Positions 19,141 to 31,834 of a DNA stretch of 64,000 nt are shown piece after piece. The translations under genes and the position numbers were made by a program. How positions within the stretch are numbered: position 1 is the first letter of the stretch; each line of letters starts with the position of its first letter. The notes below the pieces were generated by a model. The model did no database searches. It saw only the letters and a program-made list of their open reading frames with translations, and had not been told where the DNA came from. This DNA is from Whitmania pigra (taxonomy: Eukaryota > Annelida > Clitellata > Hirudinida > Haemopidae), in NCBI GenBank assembly GCA_021613335.1, contig JAJTWR010000263.1, positions 154,501-218,500 on the forward strand. Reading direction: 5' to 3'.

Positions 19141-21918
19141 ATGAATCCCAAAGGATCAACACCAGAAGATGAGGAGGGTTTGCCCTCCGCTAAAATTTAC
19201 CAACCATTGGAAGTCCGACAACCTGAACCAGAAATAGAGATAGAAAAATTCCAATTAAAAAGACAATTGGGAGTTCTCTACGGGGTGGCCATAATTGTAG
19301 GTCTGGTCGTGGGGAGCGGGATTTACATTTCCCCTCAAACCGTCCTCAGGAACGCGGGATCGCCTGGCCTCACGTTGATCATGTGGATCACGGGAGGAGT
19401 GTACGCCCTCTTCGGAGCTCTGGTCTTTGCTGAAATTGGTCTCCACATGCCAGTTGCCGGAGAGAAATACGCTTATCTAAGCGAGTTGTACAGTCCGTAT
19501 TTTGGCTTCCTTTACATCTGGCAGTACCTTCTGCTTACGAGGCCTGGAAGCAATGCTCTCAAACTTATCATTTTCGGTCGCTACCTGCTCAAGCCTCTGT
19601 TTCAACAATGTCAAGTTCCTCAAGTACCTACTCTTTGTATTGCTTCCGCCATGGCAAGTGAGGGCTATTATTATAATTATAATATTATAATTGTACGTGC
19701 GTCTTTGTCTTGCGATGTTATGTAACTTTGTCTATTCTAATCTGAATTAATTATATTTTAATTTAACCATTCCTTTTTTTAATTGGTTCACTTCATTTAT
19801 TTTTTACTGATTATAATAATAATCACCATCATCATCATAATAACCAATTTTTACATTTTTTGTAGTCCTGATATCAGCACTGAACTGCCTGAATATCAAA
19901 GTAGCTGCGAGAGGTCAAAGTATCATGACCTCCATTTCTATAATGACCTTGGTAACCCTGGCAATGTTAGGTCTTTACTCACTGGGGACAGGTTGGAAAT
20001 GTTTCACAGATATAACGTTGTCACGTGTTTACATTTGTTCTAATTATTTCGATTTATAAAAAAAAACAAAACAAAACATAATGTCTTTATTGCTGTTCTA
20101 TGTTTATGTTATTGTAATATCATTGTCAGGTCGTGTCGAGAACTTTCAAGAACCATTCAAAGAGTCGTGCACGGAACCTGGTTGTTTGGTCCTTGCCTTT
20201 TATGCCACGGTGTTTTCTTACCACGGATGGTAATGTGTTTACGCGTTGTCAAAATTACTGTGAGATTATCGTAATAGAATTCACATGAAATTCATTCGAT
20301 AAAATCACCATTTAACAGGTCAGCCTTGAACTTTCTTGTCGAGGAACTTAAAAATCCAAACAGGTTTTGGTATTTCTCCAATAAAATGAGTGATCAACCT
20401 AATTATAAAAGTATTTTGTCAGAACCCTTCCCGTGGCGATTGTATTGAGCAGTGTCTTGTTAACGGTCCTCTACGTACTCGTAAATCTTACCTATCTGGT
20501 TGTGTTGGACAAGAATGAAGCAGTGTCATCGGAGGCCATAGCCATCGTAAGATTAAGAAGCAGTAATATAGCCATCGATGTCATTCGTTTAGTTAATTAG
20601 ACTAAAAAGATGTTTCTAGATTTTAAAAACAAGTAATTTTAAGAGTTAATGTTGATGTTAGACATAATTTGTGGATCGATATTCATGCAGAGAAAGGTTA
20701 TTGATTGCTTGATATAAATGCGACTTGATTTCAGAGCGTTGCGTTGAAAATATCGACAATCGGAAGCTGGGTAATGTCCGTTTTGATTGCCCTCACAGCC
20801 TGTTCGAGCTGTAATTCAGGTTTATTAATCGCATCAAGGTGAGATGTAGCTATTTTAAATGGCACTTTGAATAGCTTTGCATTTATGATAAATTTAATAT
20901 TCATTTGATAGATTAGCCTATGCCGGCGCGAGAAATGGAGACTTACCAATCGCTCTTTCTTTCATCAACATTACCTTCATAACGCCCATAGTATCAGTAA
21001 TATTTATGGTTGGTATAGCAAAGTAACTGTATTAAAAGTGAATCTATCTATACAAAAAATAATTCTATAAATGATTGCTATGACAAAAGCGATATGCATA
21101 TAAAATAAAGTCGCGCTAATGCTACCAAATTAGTCATGATTAAGCACTCAAAAAGATGAAAATTCTGCAAGTTCCAGTCTTTTCTTGACGGGAAGAGATT
21201 AAGAGCGATACGCTAAAACACTCATCGACCTTTCCCTGAATAACAAATTCCAAAAGAAATTTTATTTCGACATTCAGGGAATGTGCATCATCTTGTATAT
21301 CTGGCTCTTTGAGGCAGAATTCATCCTTAATAATATAACCTTCAGCGGAATAGTGTGCGATCTCTTCGTAGCTGTGGGTTACTTAAAGAACCGCTTGACT
21401 CGGAAAATTACAAACAGCGACCAACTAAAGGTCCCGAATTAAAATAAAATAAACATATGCAAACTTCCAACGCTAAATGAAAATTCCTGTTTAAACAGAT
21501 GCCACTAGCAATCCACGTGATATACTGCTTATTTCTCATCCTGCTCACCGTTGTACCTCTGATTACAAACCCAGTAGCATCGGCATCAGCATTCCTGCTG
21601 GTCATTGCCTCATCATCCTTGTACTACTTCCTCATCATAAAGATGCAGCTGGGCAACAAATGGATAGGAAACACATCAGGTTAGTTCATCTGCCCCATTC
21701 CATACCATTTCAAATCCCATATTCATATAGTTCATCTATATATAAATATGTTGCGCATATGCAGCAACATGATCTTCTTGCAATCACTCATATAGTGCAG
21801 GAACTTAATCCATTTGGCCATGCATGACAAATAGTAATTAACTATTTCTCTTGCAGTTAAATTAACAAGTCTCATACAGAGGCTATTCTATTGTGCACCA
21901 GCAGAAAAGAGTGATTAG
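19141..21918 (+). CDS. SLC7-type amino-acid transporter light subunit, copy 2
   Basis: Ten exons: 19141-19657, 19866-19991, 20130-20229, 20319-20363, 20423-20546, 20735-20838, 20912-21008, 21278-21430, 21499-21679 and 21857-21918. All junctions are GT-AG and in phase, giving 502 aa, the usual length for L-type (LAT) light chains. The N-terminus is acidic and cytosolic-looking. TM1 has the family motif GSGIY (58-62), and the region PQTVLRNAGSPGL follows. Cys157 (FQQC) matches the cysteine disulfide-linked to the SLC3 heavy chain (4F2hc/rBAT). The product is therefore expected at the plasma membrane as half of a heteromeric exchanger of neutral or neutral-plus-cationic amino acids; which class cannot be decided here. 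It is a tandem duplicate of copy 1, with seven of its ten exons the same length. The stop lies 47 bp from the RPL9 stop on the other strand. Confidence 0.93.
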
Positions 21919-21943
21919 GATTCAAGAGTGTGACCAAATGTAA

Positions 21944-21949
21944 TTTTAT
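21944..21949 (-). terminator. Polyadenylation signal of RPL9
   Basis: AATAAA on the minus strand 17 nt after the RPL9 stop codon, giving a very short 3' UTR typical of ribosomal protein genes. It lies between the two convergent stop codons. Confidence 0.65.
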
Positions 21950-21965
21950 TGAACACCAGTCAATT

Positions 21966-22958
21966 TTAATCTTCAACGACATGGAGCTTCTCACTGACGT
22001 AGATGCCATCCAAGAACTTTCTGATATCCTTGTCCTTGACACTGGTTGATTGTTGGATAAGAGCAGCTGTTGAAATAAATTTTGTTCACTCACTAAAATT
22101 GTTTTCTAAACTCAACCCTAGACTTCAACGTTATCTAGGTATTTATACAACATTACAAAAATTAGAATGTAATAATGTAATTACCCGATCTGGAAACCAG
22201 CTCGATGTCATTGCCCTCGAGCACAAACTCGTCCTTCATGTCCTTGGATGCAACGCACGTCACACCTGGCAACATGCGAACTTGCCTGTTGTGCTTCTCA
22301 CCAAGGAAGTTCCTGATCTCCACCAATGTGTTGGCATCGGAGATGGAAACGTTGATGGGGAAGTGAGCATATACGGACCTCATCTTGTACTTGTATCCCT
22401 GTTATGTAATTCAATAAAGGATATGTAAATGTTATATTTTTACTCATGACAGGCACATCAACAAACTTAATAAAAGTACAAGATGTTAGTTTTCCAAAAT
22501 TCAGCACCAAATTATGAATGCTCGAACATTTTGAAAGAACTATTTTTATCGCACCTTTGGGAAGGTTTGAAATGCTAGCTATGATCAGCATATCAAACGG
22601 CAAATAAGTGCTACTGAAACCATTAAAAGTGTAAAAATTACCTTAGTAACTCCTTTGATCATATTCTCAATGTGAGTACAGACAGTCTTCACACCAGCCA
22701 ACTCCTTTCTGGTTCCAAACCACTTCTCAACAATAACCTGATTGGCACTGGTCTTTTGGAGATCAACAGCCATGTGACTGAAGTCTCTTCTAAGAGTGCC
22801 TCGTGGTCCCTTAACGATGACCTTCCTCGATTTGATGGAGAGTTGAACTGCATCAAACGCCAATTCCATTATCGTTCGCTGGATCACAGTAAAAGATAAA
22901 GTAAAATAGTACCTCCATCGGGAATCTTGACAAACTGCTTCTGGTTAATGGTCTTCAT
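21966..22958 (-). CDS. RPL9: 60S ribosomal protein L9 (uL6)
   Basis: Four coding exons (22958-22913, 22847-22642, 22398-22185, 22066-21966) give 188 aa, against about 190 in other animals. The protein is a structural component of the large ribosomal subunit near the sarcin-ricin loop and stalk base. Diagnostic blocks are [51 protein letters not shown] and [15 protein letters not shown]. The start at MKTI matches the family. The acceptor of exon 3 (gatgcag|tt) lacks a good pyrimidine tract but is the only one restoring frame and homology. A 5' UTR intron (23147-22965) precedes the ATG. I saw no convincing box C/D or H/ACA snoRNA in the introns. Confidence 0.96.
22074..22079 (+). terminator. 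Candidate polyadenylation signal of SLC7 copy 2 inside RPL9
   Basis: First AATAAA on the + strand after the SLC7 copy 2 stop, 156 nt downstream. It lies in the last RPL9 intron, so the SLC7 transcript would run antisense through the last RPL9 exon. Confidence 0.45.
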
Positions 22959-23147
22959 TGCTCCCTAAAAACACATTTACAAATTTATTTAATCCGTTTC
23001 AGAACCATTATTTCAGAAGCGATATGTCATTGCAATCCGTTTTCAAAATTGACCATGTCATAATTATATGGAATCGTTCAGAAGTTGAACAAAAACATTG
23101 TTAATTCTTTGAAACAATCCTTATCCATATCAAAAACGATAACTTAC

Positions 23148-23190
23148 AGCGACGGGACCACTCGATAAACGAGGAAAAAAGGAAAGGAAG
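23148..23190 (-). promoter_or_regulatory. RPL9 non-coding first exon with 5' TOP tract
   Basis: Read on the minus strand, a pyrimidine run (CTTCCTTTCCTTTTTTCCTC) begins at about 23190 and is followed, after about 20 nt, by a consensus donor GTAAGT at 23147. This is the standard layout of a ribosomal protein gene: transcription starts in a 5' terminal oligopyrimidine tract, which places translation under mTOR/LARP1 control, and a short non-coding exon is spliced to the exon with the ATG. The exact start site is not known. Confidence 0.65.
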
Positions 23191-25330
23191 TATGGTTGAT
23201 ATAATGACAGAGAATTAAAATTATGTTATACTACATAACATTTCCTTTAAAAAAAATTTGTAAATATTATTTAAATAATGCTTAATAAAAAAAATATTAA
23301 AAATTAAATTAAATCATATTTTAAGTTTATTACGTTGATTCTACGTTGATGTTTTGTTAACAATAGCATACAAATAACGAAATAAATATAATGTTCTAAA
23401 TTTAATAATGCGATATCTAAAATTGTAATAAGCAAATAATCATTTATTATTTCATTTTGAATGCTGTATTTTTCAATCCCTTAACAGACAGTTACATTTT
23501 TATAAAACATTTTTAAAGATTTCTTTAAATGAATCTCCTCTTAACGCTATCCCAATAATTCTTAATAATAAATTCTTACTGCAAAAATCATTTGCATAGC
23601 GAATAATAATGAATAAGAGTTGTATGTTCAAACAACTTTAAGACCTTATGGTCATGAGTACAAGTAAGAGCTGTAAAGTCACTTACACTAACCGTTCAGT
23701 AAGACAGAATATGGAATTCATCCCAGATGTTTAAAGTATGGTGAATCGGTGTTCGACACTTCAAAATCATGCTTACGGAATTTGACTTGTTAAATGATCA
23801 CAAATCTTTCCTACTCCTAGGTTATTCACCACTTACATAATAATAATATTAATTTGTAATGCGCCATGTACAGAGTCGCAGGAGCCTAATATAGCATTTT
23901 CTCCCTTCACACAACATCAACAATTCGAGTTGTCAGTGTACTCGATTTCCCGAAAAGCATCTTTATCACCGATGCTTAAGAAACCATTAAACCATCCCAC
24001 ATTATCACCAAAATTCGAGACAACATCCGCTCAACCAATGTACCAACCTATAAGAACACAGCAGCAAAAGGGCTGCTAAGGAACTCTGATCCCATTAAGC
24101 TAAAACCCTAAGAAATACATCAGCAACACAAAGCATTTATTATCTTAAAACATCTCTACAACTCAAAGGAACATTAGATCAGAATCTACGAGGTGCATAA
24201 AAAAAAACGATCAAAGAAGTCGGATGGATGGTTTCGGGTCATTTTACGATTTATCCGCTGAGCCCAAAATCATAAGATGGCATGATATAATTGCCTAAGT
24301 CAAAAAGTTGTTAATCCCCACACAAGTGAAAGCCATCACCATCAATATTAGAAGTACAGTGGTGTTAAGCAATAATAATAACATCCCAGCGATGGTCATG
24401 GCAAAACCATGCTGCACGCCAGAATACATTCTAAACGTGGATTACTCATCCACCTCTCAAATGCTACTTCTCGCGTGTATGCTTGAAGGTTTGCAATAAT
24501 AATTGTATAATGAGTAAATTTCCCTACAGATTATAAAAATGTAAATAGCCACATGAAGAGAATAACCTGAAAACAAAAGACACATAAAACATCTAACAAA
24601 TACTACAAAACATTTCTAAATTGTTTTAAGCTAAGTTGTTTCTACAACTTTTTTTGATAAAGGGAAATGGAGCTAACCAGCCATGTTAATTAGATGGATA
24701 TCAAAGTACAGGGGCAATGCTTATCGTATCATCTAATAATAGATAATAAGAACAAACACAAATTCTTATTGCCAATAACATTAGGTAATTGTAGCACTGG
24801 ATGATAGGCTAAGGAGTGAGATGAAGTTGATGATTCAAATATTGGTGATAGGGCAACAATATCTGCACACAAAACGACAATAACAAGAAATGACAATCTT
24901 TAAACACATAAAAATGCAATGCTCCCATCATCCCTCCTGTTTCTTGTCAGCATCATGGTGCACTTTCCATGAAGACAAACCTTAAGCCTCTCTGGCAGAC
25001 ATAAGATGAATAAATCAAGGATTCAAGATTCAATGAGTGCATGAGGAAAGCTTAAATGTTATTGATATACAAGAATAGCTAATTATTATCTAATCTTCAG
25101 GAAACATTGCATACAAATGAGATGGGAAGATGGGGCATAAGTTATAACAAAAAATAATTAATAAATAATAGCAAAACTAACAACAATAATAATAACAGAG
25201 GAGGCAAACAAGCAATAAAATGCATCTTCATAACATTGTTCATGTCTAAATTGTCCCTAAATCACCACCATAATCACTATCGAGTCACCATCATATTGTC
25301 ATTGTGTATCAATAACACCACCATTTTCGC
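23191..25330. other. RPL9 upstream region and OGDH 3' flank, no other gene seen
   Basis: About 2.1 kb of AT-rich DNA without a supported coding region. The part next to 23191 must carry the RPL9 promoter. On the minus strand the nearest AATAAA below the OGDH stop is at 24141-24136, which would give OGDH a 3' UTR of about 1.2 kb; weaker signals closer to the stop cannot be excluded. Confidence 0.45.
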
Positions 25331-28300
25331 TTATTCGAAAGCCATCCTGAGGAAGCGAGACTGCTCCATGATGTGGGTGTACTTGTTGCCCGTTGCCGTG
25401 GCAGCAGACACATGACGACCGACGTATCTAAAAAGCAAAATTTGCAGATTCATTCGAGTCTCTGGCTTTGCATTTGTTTGCACCAGTAGAAGTGACATCT
25501 AGTGGCTTTTTTCCACAAACATGTACAAACAAAAGTTAAGCTACCAACCCAACACTCCTGTCAGTACCCATCTTCTGCGTCACTGAATCAAATCTCGGCT
25601 TGACGTAAAACCAGCCACCCATGTTCTTGTGCTCCTCCTGCACCCAGATCACCTTAGCCTTAGGGTACCTCTCCAATTCCTTGCGGACAAGATCCATGGG
25701 GAATGGACACAACTGAAAAAAAATGCGATTGGCACTTGGTTGAAATAATCTAAATTCTGATTAGCATTCCATCATATATGATAAAACAACCAACCTGTTC
25801 AACCCTGCAAATGGCGATCTCGGCCTGTTTCTCCTTCTGAACTCTCTCCTTGGTGAGGTCATAGTAGACCTTACCAGTGCAGAAGATAACTTTCTTGACA
25901 TTCTCAGGATTTTCAGAGGCAGGTCCATCATCAGGAATGAGACGCTTGAACGTGGTTCCATCCAACATCAAGTCCAAATTGGATTTGGCTTCTGGGTGTC
26001 GAAGCAAGCTCTTTGGCGAAAGAACGATGAGCTGCAAGAGAATGAAATGACTTTAAAAGTAGAATCGTTTTGTTCGATCGCATAAAGAATCAAGACTGCA
26101 GATTCAGATACCCACCGGTTTGCGGAAAGGAAGAGCAATCTGCCTCCTGAGAACGTGGAAATAGTTGGCAGGAGTGGTGCAGTTAACAACAAACCAGTTG
26201 GTCTCATGAAGTTGTTGAATCTCAAAGTGCTCACCCTCGGGCTGGAAATGTGAGAAATGTAAAACTTTAATGAATGTTATCCCAAACACTTATAATTTCT
26301 GAACTAGCTAGCTTTGGAACGCAGGGTGCATATCTTTTGCACATTTTGTAACAAAACAGTAGTAAGATATACATATTCTAAAGCTTTGTCTGAACTCAGT
26401 GTTAAACAAAACTGTTGATTTGTGTAATATTTACAATGCCAGTTGTTTACTCACTGGGAAGTAATCAGGATCATCGTTGCACATCTGAAGGAACCTCTCT
26501 GGTCTTGCACTGGAATGCTCGGGACCCTAAAATAAATTGGATCCAATAAAAGCAATGGCAGCATTGAATAGTGAAAGTAAAATTATGTAATAGACGACTC
26601 ACCATGCCCTCGTAACTGTGAGGAAGGAGGCAAACAATGCCGCTCTGTCTGATCCATTTGGCCTGACCGCTGCTGATGAATTGATCGAAAATGCACTGAG
26701 CCGTGTTAGCAAAGTCACCAAACTGAGCCTCCCAGCAAACCAGTGAGTTAGGGTTGCTCATGGAATATCCAAGTTCAAAACCTGTTAGTGAAAACAAACA
26801 CAGGTTTGAAATAGTCAAAGTGTGATGGGACTCTAAAAAAAACAGATAACCAGACTGACCGAGCACTCCGAACTCAGAAAGGGAGCTGTTGCAGACAGTG
26901 TAATGAGCTTGGTCGGGATATAGGTGGTTCAGGGGATTGTAAGTAACTTTGTCTCTGTTCTGGTCATGAAGGACGTGGTGACGATGGCTAGAAGGAAAGA
27001 AACAAGCTCTGAACCAATCACCTAGAGTCATAGATTTGATGCACAAGAATGGTATCACGTAATTAGTTAATCTATTACTAAATTTATATCACTAAATCTA
27101 CCTGAAGGTGCCTCTTTCGACGTCCTGACCGCTCAGCCTGACGTGGATTCCTTCCTTGAGGAGCGAGCCAAAAGCCATAGCCTCGGCCATGGCCCAGTCG
27201 ATTTCGCGAGTAGTTACCATTTCTTTGCGACCCTTAAGGATACGCTTGATGCCTTTGAAAGTTCACATATCAACGTCGATCACCATTGTCGTAACACAGA
27301 AAGTGATATGTCATTGTTAAAGGAGAAATACATTTAATTGAACAGCAGGTTTTACAAAGTCAGCCTCACCATTATGAACGACAAATTCACCACCAGGCTC
27401 CCTGCTGATGACATCTCCAATGTGTTGGAGGGTCTCTTCAGGGAGGCCTGTGGGAGGAAGGCTCATGGGGTCCTTGGTGTCGAAGAAACCGGGCCAAGGA
27501 GAGTCGAGCCACAGACGATTCTGGATGGCGGTCTCTTTACGTGCAGCCGTGTAGGCCTCTTCGCAGATCTTGTCATACTTGGACACCTCATCCTGTTAGG
27601 AATCATATCAAATAATTTTTAAAATGTTGAGATAATGTGCAAGATTCAAACTGATCATAAATGCTGAAGACAACAATCTGGTGAGCAACTCAACCTCATA
27701 TTCTTGACTAGTGATGACTCCTTCTGCAATGAGTTTGTCAGAATATTTCTTCAGGAGGACTGGAGTCTGCTTGATTCTCTTGTACATGAGTGGCTGGGTG
27801 AACATCGGCTCGTCGATTTCGTTGTGTCCGTTACGACGATAACAAACCTAAGGAAAGATCGAAGACCATGATCAGCAACTTGGTGATGCAAGTGTAAAAA
27901 GACTAAACAATCTCAAGATCCAAGCACTCACAAGATCGATGATGACATCTTTTCCCCAGGTGGATCTCCATTCGGCGGCAACCTTGCAGACGTGCATGAC
28001 TGCTTCGGGATCGTCGGCATTGACGTGGAAGATCGGAGCTCCGACAACACGTGCCACATCCGTGCAGTAGGGAGAAGAACGAGAAAATCTAGGATCTGTG
28101 GTGAATCCAATCTGAAATGAGCAGATGGGGAAATTGTCTGTAAAGACTTAAATGAATGTTGACTTTGCTTTGTTGCAAACCTGATTGTTAACAACTATGT
28201 GCACTGTTCCGTGGGTGGTATACTGCGGCAGGTCGCTCAAGTGGAATGTCTCGTACACAACACCTTGGCCTGAAAATGCTGCATCACCGTGGAGCAGGAT

Positions 28301-31300
28301 GCTCATCACCTGAATGAAGGTTTAGCATTATTACTTCGGATGCTTCAAAATATACGCTAAAGACAGTGCCATGCTAATTCAAGTGTTTCAATAAACTACT
28401 AAAACACGATTTGAAAATAATTAAAAGCAACATTTTCCCACCTTTTGACCTTCAGTGTCACCTCTGTAGAACTGCTCGGCCTTGGTCTTACCCTGCACGA
28501 TAGGATCAACAGCTTCCAAGTGGGATGGATTTGCAACGACGGCCAACCTTGAGAAACAACCACATACAAGTCAATGAATTATTTTCACTGAAGTTTCAAA
28601 ACTGTTTCTTTAATTTCAACTGACGTGATGTTCTTGTTGGTGGTCCTGTTGAGCCTCTCGTGACTCATTCCGAGATGGTACTTGACGTCGCCGCTACCCT
28701 CGTCTGCGGCCTCCAACTTGGAGTCGAACTGGCAGAAGATGTGCTCCAAAGGCTTGCGGCAGACGTTCGCCAACACGTTCAGACGACCTCTGTAAAAATT
28801 AATGGTACCAGTTATTATCAACGACAAGAAGAAATATGATAGCTATCAATTGTTCGAGTGTTAAACTAGGTGAGGGAATTTCCATGAATTAAATTCGTTC
28901 AGTGAATGCCGATAAGCTACCTTCATACCACATGTTATCAACTCCTATCTCCTAGATATCTGGTTTGAACTGCCTCAACTCTCAAACTCATAAATTTTTC
29001 TGACAGAAACATTTTTAACTGCCGAGAATATCACCTATCAAATGTACAATAACTAACCTAATGAATTACTAAGAAGTTAACAGTAATATTAAAAATGATG
29101 GAACCATGGGAAGTTAGCAGTATGTAAATTTAAGACCACTTGGTAACAGGGCAATTACTTGAACATCAAGTTCAACAATATTACAAGAGGCACAAACAAA
29201 CCTGTGAGGCATTCCGATGACAAAGCTGTCAACTCCGAATGCACTGGAAGCATCGATGACTCTCTTCATTGCAGGAATGAGCACTTCGCATCCCTCCAAT
29301 CCGAACCTATCAATTACAATCAACCATTAAGGATACTTCATTAAAGTAACAATGTGAAGACTCTACAATCATCCTAATTTATGCTTTATTACATAAAATT
29401 ATAACTTTTCTATATTTTCTTGCATGTATTTCAGATGCTTAGAACAATTTTCTTTACTGGATCTTTGATAACTTTTGGTATTGAAACTATTGCAGAGAAA
29501 TGTATGTGGATCTCAAGATAAACATTCCTGCAGTGCTGAACTTCCTCGCATTCATTAGAATAGACTTGTCTATTCCCGTCTCATACCTGAGCAGCATAAT
29601 ATACCGAAAGAATGTGTCGACAATGAGCTATCAAATTTTTATCAACACCTCAAACAATTACATCCTGATGACAACCTCCTTGAGCTGGATCTTAGTTAGC
29701 TCAGGTCATCAAACAATCTAGAACTTTCTTAATAGCACTAACGACTTGAGATCGTGATATTCACTCAGAGCTGCTCTTTCTTTTTAATAAGAACAATGCA
29801 AGCTCGACCGTACAAACTGTGAACGAACTCCCACCTCTTTTCCGACGACCACTTCTTGGCCAGGAATTCCTCGAACCTCGTCGAACGGATGAGTCTGGCA
29901 ATGAGAGTCCTTTTCTCGTCGTTCGACATGTCCATCACTCCTGGTGTCTCGAAACGCTGCTTGATCCAATCACATTGCTCCAGGCTGTTGATGAACATGT
30001 ACTCCACACCAGTGTGGCGACAGTAAATGTTCTGCAGAAAAGACATAATAATATAATTTATAACCACCATTTCCTACTCGATATTGCGATTACATGTAGG
30101 GAAATTTTCTAAGTCTTAAGCAACAACGGTAAGTGGTAACAACCTCAAGTCTGGATATGATATCTCTCAGACTGAGTGAATGTTCATTGCCTCCTATGTA
30201 AGTCGTTTGTGGCAACTGGAATACACGGTCAAGATCAGGTTCACCTGGAATAGTTATGTATTAAGGAAAAAATGAACATCAATAGCAATGACAAAGTCAA
30301 ATTTAATGAGATGCAACCACTAATTAATGATTACAAATACATAAGCAATGTTAAGCAGGTAATAAACTGGAGCTACTCAACCACTCGAGTTCATCTCGCA
30401 ATCAACTATCAATAGACTAAATTAAATAGTAACTCACCCAATCTGTAATTGGAGACCCTCAACTCTGGAACATCACTTGGGTCAAGATCAGCTTCGGAGA
30501 TGCCCAATGGGTCGAGTTCTGCCACATTGTGACCTCTGACCTATTCCAAGCAATATAGACGAAGACATAAATTTTAAGTAACATTTCTCTACAAAATTGG
30601 CTAGAATTCACATGTAATTGACTGTTTCTAGTCGGCTCCAACATTTTCATTCAAGTAAATGTGAAAACAAGATACTTTTACTTTTTAATTATGCATAAGT
30701 GACTAGGTAAAAGGTTTAGCAGGTCAAATGATGAATGACTAATTTGGTCTTCATTTACCAGCCACAAAGTCATCTGACCATTCAATAACATTTTTTTAAA
30801 GAGAGCACTCCCACCAATAATAAACAATATCTCCAGCTGGCTCATAATATAAACATTCAATAATAATGCTGAAGAATGTTCACAATTTTTTGAGTGAAAC
30901 AAACAATAATGTTGGCAAAATTTGTAATAATGAAAATTTAGCTAATTAAACTTTTATTTATAATGTCTCTGCACTGAAGTTGCTAAAAATTAAGGAATAA
31001 ATGCATTCTAGTTAAAGATTCCCACTGTGCATTTCAATGTAAAAGATTGATCATCATCACTCATGTTTATTTCTTTTATTCAATAGCACCAGATATTTCA
31101 GCTCTGACTAGGATATCATATAATACCATTGTTTCATGAGAATTGTAGCCGCATGACATTTTGCCTCACAAGAGATTCAAGTGATAGAATAATATACAGC
31201 ATAACACATTATGAATCTCAATGTTTAAGGCTAATCAAAAATGCCAGTCTTACCTGAAATGACCTGATGATGGATTGCACGGCCAAATGATCGTCGATCA

Positions 31301-31834
31301 ATTTCGAATCTACGTGACCACCAGCAGCAGCCATTCCCACTCCAGGCATGGCTTGAGTTACCATAGCACCGTAGGGGCTTGGAGTTGGGGGAGAAATGTA
31401 AGCCTGACCTGGAGCAGCTCCTGAACTTGCGTTACGGAAATAAACGTCCCAAGACTGCAAAAAGATGGAGGTAAATAACATTAAATTTTCAGAAAATAAC
31501 CCATTATGTTATGCTTCGAATCAATCTAAGAATATAAAAATCTAATAACAAAATGTATAAGGTCCATTGTTGTGCCTGCCAATAACTTCCTTAGAAAAGA
31601 AATGAACAGAGGTCAAACCTTATGTACACTTTTAGGATTCTCCAACCAGGCATTATACATTTCTTCAACATAATTGGAGGAACTTCCACTCAAGAAAGGT
31701 TCTTGTGCTGCTGTAGCCTTAGTACGAGTGATCATCTTGGTCATGTAAGTCAACGGTTTTGGGGATGGTACCTGACCTCGGGCAATGCCAGCCAGTGTTG
31801 AAACAGTCTTCGAAATCTGCCTTATTCTCAGCAT
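25331..31834 (-). CDS. OGDH: 2-oxoglutarate dehydrogenase E1 component, mitochondrial
   Basis: Twenty exons join in phase to 1010 aa (human OGDH 1023): 31834-31619, 31454-31254, 30540-30438, 30244-30144, 30031-29835, 29306-29202, 28789-28625, 28547-28442, 28309-28181, 28111-27932, 27847-27695, 27592-27370, 27252-27102, 26987-26860, 26781-26603, 26526-26455, 26241-26116, 26031-25795, 25712-25549, 25427-25331. E1 decarboxylates 2-oxoglutarate on thiamine diphosphate and passes succinyl to E2 in the TCA cycle. The N-terminus is basic and hydroxylated, as in a mitochondrial targeting peptide, followed by [17 protein letters not shown]. The ThDP/Mg region is [10 protein letters not shown] (405-414) to [15 protein letters not shown] (155-159) and EPDLDRVF (175-182) correspond to the region linked to Ca2+ sensing in vertebrate OGDH. 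The C-terminus stops soon after ATGNKYTH, about ten residues shorter than human. OGDHL-like or DHTKD1 identity is less likely given the full N-terminal region. Confidence 0.97.

Noticed and set aside
22965..23147. Box C/D snoRNA in the RPL9 5' UTR intron
   Set aside because: Several CTGA D-box-like words occur but no RTGATGA C box or terminal stem.
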